A program made the translations under genes and the position numbers. Positions 41,664-49,130 of a DNA stretch of 64,000 nt are shown in pieces. Numbering within the stretch: the first letter of the stretch is position 1; every line of letters begins with the position of its first letter. The stretch is from Sphingomonas sp. S2M10 (GTDB taxonomy: Bacteria > Pseudomonadota > Alphaproteobacteria > Sphingomonadales > Sphingomonadaceae). Location: the NCBI RefSeq assembly GCF_012650175.1, contig NZ_JAAILI010000014.1:1-64000 (forward strand). The letters run 5' to 3'. The notes below the pieces were generated by a model. The model worked only from the letters and a program-made list of their open reading frames with translations, did no database searches and had not been told where the DNA came from.

Positions 41664-41753
41664 AGGTGTCTTTCTCCCCTGATCGTGCAAGACTGGCGGA
41701 ACGCGCCGCCACGGTCTAGGTGCCCGGCTCGATCTTTAGGGAGACTGAATCGC

Positions 41754-42467
41754 ATGCGCCCATCCGGCCGCGCCCCCGACGAAATGCGGGAAATCACCAT
41801 CACGCCGAACTTCACGCGCCATGCCGAAGGCTCGGTGCTGATCGGCTTCGGCGACACGCGCGTGCTGGTCACCGCCAGCGTCGAAGAGCGCGTGCCGCCG
41901 TTCCTGCGCGGCAAGGGCGAAGGCTGGGTGACGGCCGAATATGGCATGCTCCCCCGCGCCACCCACACCCGTGGCCAGCGCGAGGCCGCCAAGGGCAAGC
42001 AATCGGGCCGCACCCAGGAAATCCAGCGGCTGATCGGGCGCTCTCTCCGCGCCGTCACCGACCTCAAGCTGCTCGGCGAACGCCAGATCACGCTCGACTG
42101 CGACGTGCTCCAGGCCGATGGCGGCACCCGTACCGCAGCGATCTCGGGCGCCTGGGTGGCGCTGCGCCTCGCGGTCAACAAGCTGATCGCGGAAGGCGCG
42201 ATCACAACCGATCCGATCACCACCCAGGTGGCGGCGGTGAGCTGCGGCATCTACCAGGGCACGCCGGTGCTCGACCTCGATTACCCCGAGGATTCGGCCG
42301 CCGATGCCGACGCCAATTTCGTGCTGCTCGCCAACGGCAACATCGCCGAGGCACAGGCCACCGCCGAGGGCGCGACCTATGACGAGGAAGGCCTGCTGCG
42401 CCTGCTCCGCCTCGCCCGTATCGGCTGCGCGCGCATCTTCGACGCCCAGCTGAAGGCCATCGGATGA
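41754..42467 (+). CDS. rph: Ribonuclease PH
   Basis: A 237-residue phosphorolytic 3' exonuclease that matures tRNA ends. Seen: [27 protein letters not shown] at the start, [17 protein letters not shown] with the active-site region, the [16 protein letters not shown] loop and [29 protein letters not shown]. Length is normal. It overlaps rdgB by 4 nt; rph-rdgB is a common pair. Confidence 0.98.
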   Translation: MRPSGRAPDEMREITITPNFTRHAEGSVLIGFGDTRVLVTASVEERVPPFLRGKGEGWVTAEYGMLPRATHTRGQREAAKGKQSGRTQEIQRLIGRSLRAVTDLKLLGERQITLDCDVLQADGGTRTAAISGAWVALRLAVNKLIAEGAITTDPITTQVAAVSCGIYQGTPVLDLDYPEDSAADADANFVLLANGNIAEAQATAEGATYDEEGLLRLLRLARIGCARIFDAQLKAIG

Positions 42468-43135
42468 GCGGCGAAGGCGACGCCCCCCAGGCGATCCGCA
42501 AGCTGGCACCCGGCAAGCTGGTGATCGCCAGCCACAATGAAGGCAAGGTGCGCGAGATCCGCGAACTGCTCGGTCCCTATGGGATCGAGCCGGTCTCTGC
42601 CGCCGAGCTCGACCTGCCCGAGCCCGAGGAGACCGGCACCAGCTTCGTCGCCAACGCCGAGCTCAAGGCGCTGCAGGCGGCGGACCTGTCCGGCCTGCCT
42701 GCCCTGGCCGACGATTCAGGGCTGTGCGTCGAGGCGCTGGGGCTCGCCCCGGGCATCTATTCCGCCCGCTGGGGCATGGCGGCGCCCGGCCTGGACGGCC
42801 TCGCGCCCGCCGCTCCGTTCGAAGGACGCGACTTCGGTCTGGCGATGCGACGGGTACAGGAAAAGCTCGACGCGCTGCCGCCCGAGACCAGTCGCGCCGC
42901 GCACTTCGTCTGTGCACTGGCACTTGCCTGGCCCGACGGCCATGTCGAATGGTTCGAAGGTCGTGTCCATGGCACGCTTGCCTGGCCACCACGCGGCGAA
43001 AACGGCTTCGGCTATGATCCGATGTTCGTGCCCATGGACCATGTGGAAACGTTCGGCGAAATGGATCCAGTGGCAAAACACGCGATGAGTCACCGCGCTG
43101 ATGCGTTTCGGCAATTGGTGGCCGCAGTCTTTTGA
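42464..43135 (+). CDS. rdgB: XTP/dITP diphosphatase (RdgB/HAM1)
   Basis: A 223-residue house-cleaning pyrophosphatase that removes non-canonical purine nucleotides. Motifs: [68 protein letters not shown] and [12 protein letters not shown]. The start at 42464 overlaps rph. The N-terminus is a little longer than usual, and an internal start at the conserved [10 protein letters not shown] is possible. It is cytoplasmic. Confidence 0.97.
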   Translation: MSGEGDAPQAIRKLAPGKLVIASHNEGKVREIRELLGPYGIEPVSAAELDLPEPEETGTSFVANAELKALQAADLSGLPALADDSGLCVEALGLAPGIYSARWGMAAPGLDGLAPAAPFEGRDFGLAMRRVQEKLDALPPETSRAAHFVCALALAWPDGHVEWFEGRVHGTLAWPPRGENGFGYDPMFVPMDHVETFGEMDPVAKHAMSHRADAFRQLVAAVF

Positions 43136-43245
43136 CGTCTCCCAGATCCGGTGGCATCAACTATTCACGGCTTCAAAGGTTTAAGCCGTCCTAAGGACGT
43201 CCATATGTTGATCAGGTAACGAACGATGCCTAAGCACGGGCAACG

Positions 43246-43731
43246 ATGGAGGACAAATTGGGGGTGCGCGGCACCGAACTATTCGATGAAGTCGATGCGC
43301 GGCTGAGCGAAATCAAGAGGCTTTTCACACAGTTCGCTGGTGACGCCCCGTCGCCCGGCGATTCGCGGAAAACTCCGTTCGGCCGGCTCGACCTGGCGCG
43401 CATCATCCTTTGGGGCAGAGCCCTGCTGGAGCGGGAAGTCGCCCAGGATCTGTTCGCGGATCCGGCGTTCAACATCCTGCTGACGCTGTATGTCAGCCGC
43501 GCGGACGGCAAGGATGTCTCGACCTCCGCGGCCTGCACCGCATCGGGGGTGCCGACCACCACGGCATTGCGCTGGATCAACGCGCTTGCCCGACGCGGCA
43601 TGATCCACAAGCGCAGCCTGGCCACCGACCGGCGGTTCACCTATCTGGAATTGAGCGAGAAGACCGGCGCCGCGCTGGACCGCTACTTCGATCTCATCTT
43701 GGATCGCGCAGCGCACCCGACGGCACCATGA
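43246..43731 (+). CDS. Winged-helix (MarR-like) transcriptional regulator
   Basis: A 161-residue protein. The N-terminal third is charged and helical (LFDEVDARLSEIKRLFTQFAG). The DNA-binding region reads SRADGKDVSTSAACTASGVPTTTALRWINALARRGMIHKRSLATDRRFTYLELSEKTGAALD, a winged helix with a MarR-like wing. A similar small regulator family is widespread in sphingomonads. The regulated target is unknown. The last 38 nt overlap a small gene on the opposite strand. A hairpin (CGGCTT/AAGCCG at 43168) lies in the upstream gap. Confidence 0.87.
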   Translation: MEDKLGVRGTELFDEVDARLSEIKRLFTQFAGDAPSPGDSRKTPFGRLDLARIILWGRALLEREVAQDLFADPAFNILLTLYVSRADGKDVSTSAACTASGVPTTTALRWINALARRGMIHKRSLATDRRFTYLELSEKTGAALDRYFDLILDRAAHPTAP

Positions 43732-43870
43732 TGCCGTGCTTCGTCGTCAATCGTTCGAGCGAAAGCGAGATATTGGCTGCTTCGGCGTCTTCGCCCAGCC
43801 GGTCGAGCAGCGCAATCGCATGCACAAGATGCGTGCACACCGTCTCGATCCCTGCGCCCCGTTCATCCAT
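43694..43870 (-). CDS. Small hypothetical protein, overlapping antisense
   Basis: A 58-residue protein (MDERGAGIETVCTHLVHAIALLDRLGEDAEAANISLSLERLTTKHG...). It looks like a helical two-repeat protein. The ATG at 43870 is used; the frame continues upstream to 43954 in AT-richer sequence with a less protein-like composition. It overlaps the 3' end of the MarR-like gene by 38 nt. Third positions are less biased than in neighbours, so confidence is moderate. Function unknown. Confidence 0.55.
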   Translation of the reverse strand: MDERGAGIETVCTHLVHAIALLDRLGEDAEAANISLSLERLTTKHGIMVPSGALRDPR

Positions 43871-44050
43871 TATCAAAAACTCGCGTATCTTTATATCCAC
43901 ATTGGATTTTTGAGTACGCAGGAACAAGTCAGGAGTTATCCCGACGCGGGACACACCTAGAGCACGGTTGAACGCAATCGCAAGCCATTGCGCATTGCTT
44001 CACTAGGTTCATTTTGAATATAATCCAGACTTCGCTTGCAAGGAAGCCCC

Positions 44051-44251
44051 GTGACGCCGCTTTCCACGTTACTCGAGCGCGCAGAAGCCGTTTATCTGAC
44101 GCACGGGTCCGGGAGTGCGGCCTATCTTCTCGAGCAGATCGAAACCGCCATCCGCGAAGGCGCGCCGGTGCAGCGCATCTGCGAACTGGATCACCTGCTG
44201 CAACTGATCGAATATCGCGATCGCACGCTGGCGCTCTACGACACTCGCTGA
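44051..44251 (+). CDS. Small hypothetical protein
   Basis: A 66-residue protein from a GTG at 44051, preceded by AAGGAAG at a good distance. Text: TPLSTLLERAEAVYLTHGSGSAAYLLEQIETAIREG, RICELDHLLQLIEYRDRTLALYDTR, mostly helical and acidic. It has no known domain. It lies upstream of the tRNA-Tyr, which is on the other strand. Its upstream gap (43871-44050) is AT-richer. Confidence 0.6.
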   Translation: MTPLSTLLERAEAVYLTHGSGSAAYLLEQIETAIREGAPVQRICELDHLLQLIEYRDRTLALYDTR

Positions 44252-44325
44252 GCGCGCGATCTCCGCGCAGCGCCTGGTCGTCGTGCCTTCCGATGCGATC
44301 GAGGTAGGATCGCTCGCAGCGGCGG

Positions 44326-44412
44326 TGGTGGATAGGGATGGATTCGAACCACCGTAGGGCGAAGCCCGGCAGATTTACAGTCTGCTGCCTTTAACCACTC
44401 GGCCACCTATCC
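44326..44412 (-). tRNA. tRNA-Tyr (anticodon GTA)
   Basis: Read on the minus strand: acceptor GGATAGG / CCTATCC with an encoded CCA end. The D-arm is GGCCGAGTGGTTAA, the anticodon loop CTGTAAA with the GTA anticodon, the long class II variable arm CCGGGCTTCGCCC and the T-arm GGTTCGAATCC. The long variable arm is typical of bacterial tRNA-Tyr. Confidence 0.97.
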
Positions 44413-44535
44413 ATGGAGACCGCCGCTTGCGAGCGAGGTGGGCCCAATGCCGAAGCGGATCGAACCTGTCAACGCCTTGCGTGCACTCTTTTGCGCGCAT
44501 AGCGTCCCGCCTTCACTTTTTTGGGGGGATAACCA

Positions 44536-46140
44536 ATGCGTCGCACCTTGCTTGCTCTCACCGCCGCGCTGCTCGCCAGCGCGCCGATCGCCGCCCAGAC
44601 GATCCAGACCACCCCCACCGACCGCGTGATCGATCAGGGCACCAACCACAGCGAGGTGATGCGAATCGCGCAGTATCTGACGGACGTGATCGGCGCCCGC
44701 CTCACCAACTCGCCGGGCATCCGCAAGGCCGAGGATTGGACCCAGGCCAAGTTCCGCGAATGGGGCTTGGTGGACGTCCACAAGGAAGGCTTCGCGTTCG
44801 GCCGCGGCTGGTCGAACGAGAAGCTGGCGGTGCGCATGGTCGCCCCCCGCCCGCTCCAGCTGATCGCCGCCCCCCTGCCCTGGACCCCCGGCACGAATGG
44901 TGCGGTCACCGGGGAGGTCGTGCTCGCCCCGCTCGCGGACGAGGCCGCCTTCGCGCAGTACAGGGGCAAGCTGAAGGGCAAGGTGGTGCTGATCACCGAA
45001 CCCAAGGACATCGAGGACCCCACCGAGCCCGCGTTCAAGCGCTGGAGCGTCGAGGAACTGGCCAAGCGCGACTTCTACGACCTGCCCAACGGTGATGGCG
45101 AGCGCCCGTTCAACCCGGCCCGCTACACCTTCGCCGGCAAGCGCGACGCCTTCCTCAAGGAAGAGGGCGCGATCGGCTATGCGATCATGTCCAGCCGCAA
45201 CGGCAAGCTGGTCCACGGCCAGAACAGCCAGTTCCAGGTCGGCCAGTCGGGTACCCTGCCGGGCATCGAGATCGCGGCCGAGGATTATCGCCGCCTCGCC
45301 CGCCTCGCCAAGATGGGCGCCAGGCCGACGCTGGAGATCGACTCGGTCAATCGCTTCGATGACAGCGACACCAAGGCCTACAACATCCTGGCGGACATCC
45401 CCGGCACCGATCCCAAGGCGGGCTATGTGATGGCCGGCGCGCATCTCGACAGCTGGGCGATGGGCGACGGCGCGGCGGACAACGCCGCGGGCAGCGCAAT
45501 GGTGATGGAAGCGGCACGCATCATCCGCGCCTCCGGCATCAGGACCAAGCGCGCGATCCGCTTCGCGCTGTGGGCAGGCGAGGAACAGGGCCTGCTCGGT
45601 TCGATGGCCTATGTCGAAGCGCACGTCGCCAAGCGCCCGGTCGACCCCAGCGCGGGCGGCATCGTCCGCTACATGACCTGGAGCCGCGCCTTCCCGATCA
45701 CGCCGGGGCCGGACCACGGCAAGCTCGCCGCCTATTTCAATCTGGACAATGGATCGGGCAAGATCCGCGGCATCTATGCACAGGGCAACACTGCGGTGAT
45801 GCCGATCTTCGAGCAGTGGTTCACGCCGTTCCACGCCATGGGCGCAACGATGGTCTCCGCGCGGCGTACCGGCAGCACCGACCATGTCTTCTTCGACGCG
45901 GTCGGCATTCCCGCGTTCCAGTTCATCCAGGACCCCCTCGACTATGGCTCCATGGTGCACCATACGGACGTCGACACGTTCGATCATCTGAAGGCCGACG
46001 ATATGCGCCAGGGCGCAACCATCCTCGCCGCATTCCTGATCAACGCCGCCAACAGCGATCAGCCGCTGCCGCGCGCGCCGCTTGCGACCGCGCCGACCCC
46101 GGCCGATCGTTTCTATCCCTTCCCGGAGTCCGCACACTGA
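44536..46140 (+). CDS. Secreted M28-family zinc metallopeptidase
   Basis: A 534-residue exported peptidase. The signal is MRRTLLALTAALLASAPIAAQT. An interspersed PA-like region (about residues 95-190) precedes the catalytic domain. Zinc ligands are in AGAHLDSWAMGDGAADNAAGSAMVMEA and the catalytic GEEQGLLGS, plus a later histidine in MVHHTDVDTFDHL. It cleaves amino acids from peptide N-termini in the periplasm or outside the cell. It shares one base with the next gene (TGATG). Confidence 0.93.
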   Translation: MRRTLLALTAALLASAPIAAQTIQTTPTDRVIDQGTNHSEVMRIAQYLTDVIGARLTNSPGIRKAEDWTQAKFREWGLVDVHKEGFAFGRGWSNEKLAVRMVAPRPLQLIAAPLPWTPGTNGAVTGEVVLAPLADEAAFAQYRGKLKGKVVLITEPKDIEDPTEPAFKRWSVEELAKRDFYDLPNGDGERPFNPARYTFAGKRDAFLKEEGAIGYAIMSSRNGKLVHGQNSQFQVGQSGTLPGIEIAAEDYRRLARLAKMGARPTLEIDSVNRFDDSDTKAYNILADIPGTDPKAGYVMAGAHLDSWAMGDGAADNAAGSAMVMEAARIIRASGIRTKRAIRFALWAGEEQGLLGSMAYVEAHVAKRPVDPSAGGIVRYMTWSRAFPITPGPDHGKLAAYFNLDNGSGKIRGIYAQGNTAVMPIFEQWFTPFHAMGATMVSARRTGSTDHVFFDAVGIPAFQFIQDPLDYGSMVHHTDVDTFDHLKADDMRQGATILAAFLINAANSDQPLPRAPLATAPTPADRFYPFPESAH

Positions 46141-46886
46141 TGAAACGTCGAGGCCATCGTCCCAGCCAAGCCCCTGCATCGCGGCCGCGCTTCTACGGCC
46201 GCCACGCGGTGCTCGCGGCACTCGCGAACCCGGAGCGGACGGTGCGCAAGATCTGGGGCACGCGCGAGGCGCTGTCGGCGCTGGACCTGCCCCCGGTCAT
46301 CCCGATCACCTATGCCGACGTCGCCGATCTCGGCCGCCTCGTGCCGTCGGACGCGCCGCACCAGGGCCTGGTGGCCGAAGTCGACCCGCTCGAGGAGATC
46401 TGGCTCGGCGATCTGCTCGAACAGGGCGCCGAGGACAAGCGCCCGCTGCTGGTGCTCGACCAGGTAACCGATCCGCACAATGTCGGCGCGATCCTGCGCT
46501 CGGCGGCGGCGTTCGACGCGCTCGGCATCGTCACGCAGGACCGCCACGCGCCGCCCGAGACCGGCACCCTCGCCCGCTCGGCGGCAGGGACGCTGGAGGT
46601 GGTGCCCTGGGTGCGCGTGGTGAACCTGTCGCGCGCGCTGGACGAGATCGCCGAGGCGGGCTTCTGGCGCGTCGGCCTCACCGGCCATGCCAAGGCGACG
46701 CTGGGCGAAGTGATGGGCGAGGGCCGCGTCGCGCTGGTGCTCGGCGCCGAAGGCGAAGGGATGCGCCAGAATACCGAGGCGCATTGCGACGAACTGGCCC
46801 GCCTGCCGATCTCGCCCAAGGTGGAAAGCCTGAACGTGTCGAACGCCGCCGCCGTGGCGCTCTATGCGGTGAACACGCGCGGCTGA
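46140..46886 (+). CDS. rlmB: SPOUT-family rRNA (guanosine-2'-O-)methyltransferase RlmB/TrmH type
   Basis: A 248-residue SPOUT methyltransferase. The N-terminal substrate-binding portion includes FYGRHAVLAALANPERTVRKIW. The trefoil knot has LLVLDQVTDPHNVGAILRSAAAFDALGIV, VALVLGAEGEGMR and PISPKVESLNVSNAAAVALY, the SAM-binding motifs of TrmH/RlmB. It methylates 23S rRNA or tRNA; the exact target is not decided here. Its start overlaps the peptidase stop. A GC hairpin follows 20 nt after the stop. Confidence 0.92.
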   Translation: MKRRGHRPSQAPASRPRFYGRHAVLAALANPERTVRKIWGTREALSALDLPPVIPITYADVADLGRLVPSDAPHQGLVAEVDPLEEIWLGDLLEQGAEDKRPLLVLDQVTDPHNVGAILRSAAAFDALGIVTQDRHAPPETGTLARSAAGTLEVVPWVRVVNLSRALDEIAEAGFWRVGLTGHAKATLGEVMGEGRVALVLGAEGEGMRQNTEAHCDELARLPISPKVESLNVSNAAAVALYAVNTRG

Positions 46887-46905
46887 CCCACGATACGAGA
46901 ACGGA

Positions 46906-46924
46906 CGGGTGCGATCCGCACCCG
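46906..46924 (+). terminator. Candidate hairpin after rlmB
   Basis: CGGGTGCG-ATC-CGCACCCG is a perfect 8-bp stem with a 3-nt loop, without a T-run, so termination is uncertain. It lies between rlmB and the convergent OsmC gene. Confidence 0.4.
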
Positions 46925-46957
46925 CCCGCCCTCTCCACACCCCTTTGGGGATAGGGT

Positions 46958-47383
46958 TCAGCCCAGTTCCCACTCCAGGGCGATCTGGGCCTTGAGCAGC
47001 TTGGACACCGGGCAGTTCGCCTCGGCACCCTTGGCGAGCGCCTCGAACTGCTCCTCGCTGATGCCGGGCACTTCGGCGTGCAACTTCAGATCCGAACGGG
47101 TGATGGTGAAGCCGTCGCCGTCCTGCTCCAGCTTCACCGCCGCGGTGGTCTCGAGCGTGCCGTCGGTGAAGTCCGCCTGGGCGAGCGCGAAGCTCAGCGC
47201 CATGGTGAAGCAGCCGGCATGCGCCGCCGCGATCAGCTCTTCCGGATTGGTGCCCTTCTCGTCCCCGAAGCGCGTGTTGAAGCTGTAGGGAGTCGCCTCC
47301 AGTACGCCCGAAGGGCTGGTCAGCTGGCCTTTGCCCTCCTTGCCGAAGCCGGTGTACCGGGCGGTGGCGGTGCGCGTGGTCAT
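46958..47383 (-). CDS. OsmC family peroxiredoxin
   Basis: A 141-residue peroxide-reducing protein. The two conserved cysteines are in EELIAAAHAGCFTMALSFAL and KGAEANCPVSKLLKAQIALEWELG, the usual OsmC/Ohr pair; the N-terminal part matches OsmC. It detoxifies organic hydroperoxides. The ATG at 47383 has AGGAG upstream. The frame continues upstream as non-homologous sequence and is discounted. Confidence 0.95.
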   Translation of the reverse strand: MTTRTATARYTGFGKEGKGQLTSPSGVLEATPYSFNTRFGDEKGTNPEELIAAAHAGCFTMALSFALAQADFTDGTLETTAAVKLEQDGDGFTITRSDLKLHAEVPGISEEQFEALAKGAEANCPVSKLLKAQIALEWELG

Positions 47384-47395
47384 GGCAGGCTCCTG

Positions 47396-47431
47396 GAAAA
47401 GAACGGGCCGGGGAATGGACCCCGGCCCGTT
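47396..47431 (-). terminator. Rho-independent terminator after the glycine-zipper gene
   Basis: On the minus strand AACGGGCCGGGG / CCCCGGCCCGTT, a 12-bp stem, is followed by CTTTT. It lies 4 nt after the stop of the 47436-47846 gene. Confidence 0.9.
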
Positions 47432-47435
47432 GCTA

Positions 47436-47846
47436 TCACTTGCACGTGACGTTGTTGCGATCGATCGAGCGACCCGCCGCCGCGCCCGCCGCTGCGCCGA
47501 GCAGCGTGCCCAGCGTCTGCGATCCACCGGGCGCGATGATGTTGCCGAGCAGGCCGCCGGCGACGCCGCCGACGATCAGGCCGGTCGTGCCGTCGTTGCG
47601 GCGGCAATAATAGCGCCCGTCCTGGCCGCGATAGACGCGATCATTCTGCGACAGGCGACGCGCGTGGGCGCGCGGATTGTCGCGATAATAGCGATCGGCA
47701 TAATAGCCGTTATAGGCCGGATCCGGGCGGTTATAGTCGTACTGGCGGTAGCCGCGATCGCCGGCGCTGCCGAGGCCGTAGCCGCCTTCGGTGCAACCGG
47801 AAACCAGCGTCGCTGCAGCGACCATGCTCAAAGCGAAGATGCGCAT
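47436..47846 (-). CDS. Glycine-zipper 2TM-domain lipoprotein
   Basis: A 136-residue lipoprotein (MRIFALSMVAAATLVSGC; lipobox VSGC). A Tyr/Arg-rich linker (RQYDYNRPDPAYNGYYADRYYRD) precedes the glycine zipper GLIVGGVAGGLLGNIIA...GTLLGAAAGAAAGRSID. This family sits in the outer membrane; in E. coli the related SlyB and RcsF-like proteins act in envelope integrity. Function in this organism is not known. A strong terminator follows. Confidence 0.93.
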   Translation of the reverse strand: MRIFALSMVAAATLVSGCTEGGYGLGSAGDRGYRQYDYNRPDPAYNGYYADRYYRDNPRAHARRLSQNDRVYRGQDGRYYCRRNDGTTGLIVGGVAGGLLGNIIAPGGSQTLGTLLGAAAGAAAGRSIDRNNVTCK

Positions 47847-47933
47847 CGGGTCTCTCTCCTGATCCCTGTTGGAAGTGCGTGGGCAATGCGCGGCCGCGCG
47901 GAAGGTTGCGCGGCCGTGCCGATCCGGGGAGGA

Positions 47934-48425
47934 TCAGGACGGCGCCGCGTCGTTGCGGCGAAGCTCGTCGGCCTGGCCGGCGACCAGCGTCGGAGCCGAC
48001 CCGCCCGCCAGTGCCGGCGCGAAGGCCTCGCGCTCATTGGCCGGGATCGACGCGGTGGGATCGGGACGAAACTGCTCGATCGCGCGCTGGCTTCCATCCG
48101 GATGGCTGTCGCCCATCAGGTCGGTCGGCACGGTGCCCGGTTCGGCGGCGGCGCGACGGTTGCGCAGGATGCCGAAGGCGATCGCGCCGATGGCGCCCAG
48201 CCCGGTTGCGGCGATCGCTGCGATTCCCGTCCGACCCAGCGTCGAGCGCTTCTGGACCTTGGCCGCAGCAGCCGCTGCCTTGGGCGTGCGCTTGGGGCGC
48301 GGCTTGGGCGCGGGCTTTGCCGCCGCCGGCTCGGCCTTGGCGTCGGCCGCCGATGTGGTGGTGGCAGCCTTGGGCGTGCGCTTGCGGGGCGTGGTGGACT
48401 TCGGCGTCTTGCTGGCAGTGGCCAT
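47934..48425 (-). CDS. Lys/Ala/Pro-rich protein with one membrane segment
   Basis: A 163-residue protein. The N-terminal 60 residues are a histone-H1-like run (KTPKSTTPRKRTPKAATTT..., AKPAPKPRPKRTPKAAAAAAKVQKR). A hydrophobic helix follows (IAAIAATGLGAIGAIAFGIL, about residues 68-87), then an acidic tail. The basic part could bind DNA or polyanions from the cytoplasm, with the tail outside; both are inferences. No family is recognised. It lies upstream of the glycine-zipper gene on the same strand, with 87 nt between. Confidence 0.7.
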   Translation of the reverse strand: MATASKTPKSTTPRKRTPKAATTTSAADAKAEPAAAKPAPKPRPKRTPKAAAAAAKVQKRSTLGRTGIAAIAATGLGAIGAIAFGILRNRRAAAEPGTVPTDLMGDSHPDGSQRAIEQFRPDPTASIPANEREAFAPALAGGSAPTLVAGQADELRRNDAAPS

Positions 48426-48493
48426 CGAGATCTCCTTTCGGTTACGGCACGGTCAACGGGCCGAGGCGCCGGCCTGTTCCGCGCCGCGCACGA

Positions 48494-48955
48494 TCACTGC
48501 GCACAGATCCGGGTTCGGCCGTTCACCCAGCAGCCGTTCTGCAGCGTGACCACGCCGAGCGGGTCCATCGCCTTGTCGTCGTCGGGATCCTGGTTCCAGG
48601 TCGCATCCGCCTTGCCGTCGGCGCGGGTGGTGACGACGGCGAAGTGCGACTGGGCGGGCTTGCCCGCGCTCCAGGTGTTCAGCGTGTAGCCGCCGTCGCC
48701 CATCGGATAGACCTGGCAGCGACCGTCGAGCAGCGTCTTGCCATCGACCTCGAAGCGGCAGTGCCTGGCGGCGGAATGGGGCACGGTTCCGTCCTCTGCC
48801 ACCAACATGGTGCTGGGGGACGGCGTCGGGCTGGGGCGCGCGACGACGGGCCCGTTGGCGATCGCCGTCGCGTTGGTGTCGGCGGCCTGCGGGCTGTTGC
48901 AGGCTGCGAGCGGAGCGAGGAGCAGCAGCGTCGCCGCGATGGAGCGGGTCTTCAC
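48494..48955 (-). CDS. Putative lipoprotein
   Basis: About 153 residues from a GTG at 48955. The signal VKTRSIAATLLLLAPLAAC ends in a lipobox (LAAC). A Ser/Pro/Thr-rich linker follows, then a domain (CRFEVDGKTLLDGRCQVYPMGDGGYTLNTW...LQNGCWVNGRTRICAQ) with paired cysteines. Periplasmic or outer-membrane location is likely. A TTG six bases upstream is an alternative start. Function unknown. It is divergent from glnD. Confidence 0.75.
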   Translation of the reverse strand: MKTRSIAATLLLLAPLAACNSPQAADTNATAIANGPVVARPSPTPSPSTMLVAEDGTVPHSAARHCRFEVDGKTLLDGRCQVYPMGDGGYTLNTWSAGKPAQSHFAVVTTRADGKADATWNQDPDDDKAMDPLGVVTLQNGCWVNGRTRICAQ

Positions 48956-49130
48956 GGGCAAATGGCGTCTCCGCAAGGGGTTGCGCGCCCTACCCGCGTG
49001 ACTGCGTTTTGGTTCCCGCGCAGACGGTGAGGCCAGCAATAGACCCGCCCCCGAAGGGGAGGGGCTTAAATCGTCTTCCCCCCTCCCTTCCCGCGTGAAC
49101 TTCCCCCCAATTCCTCCTATCTGACTCCCC

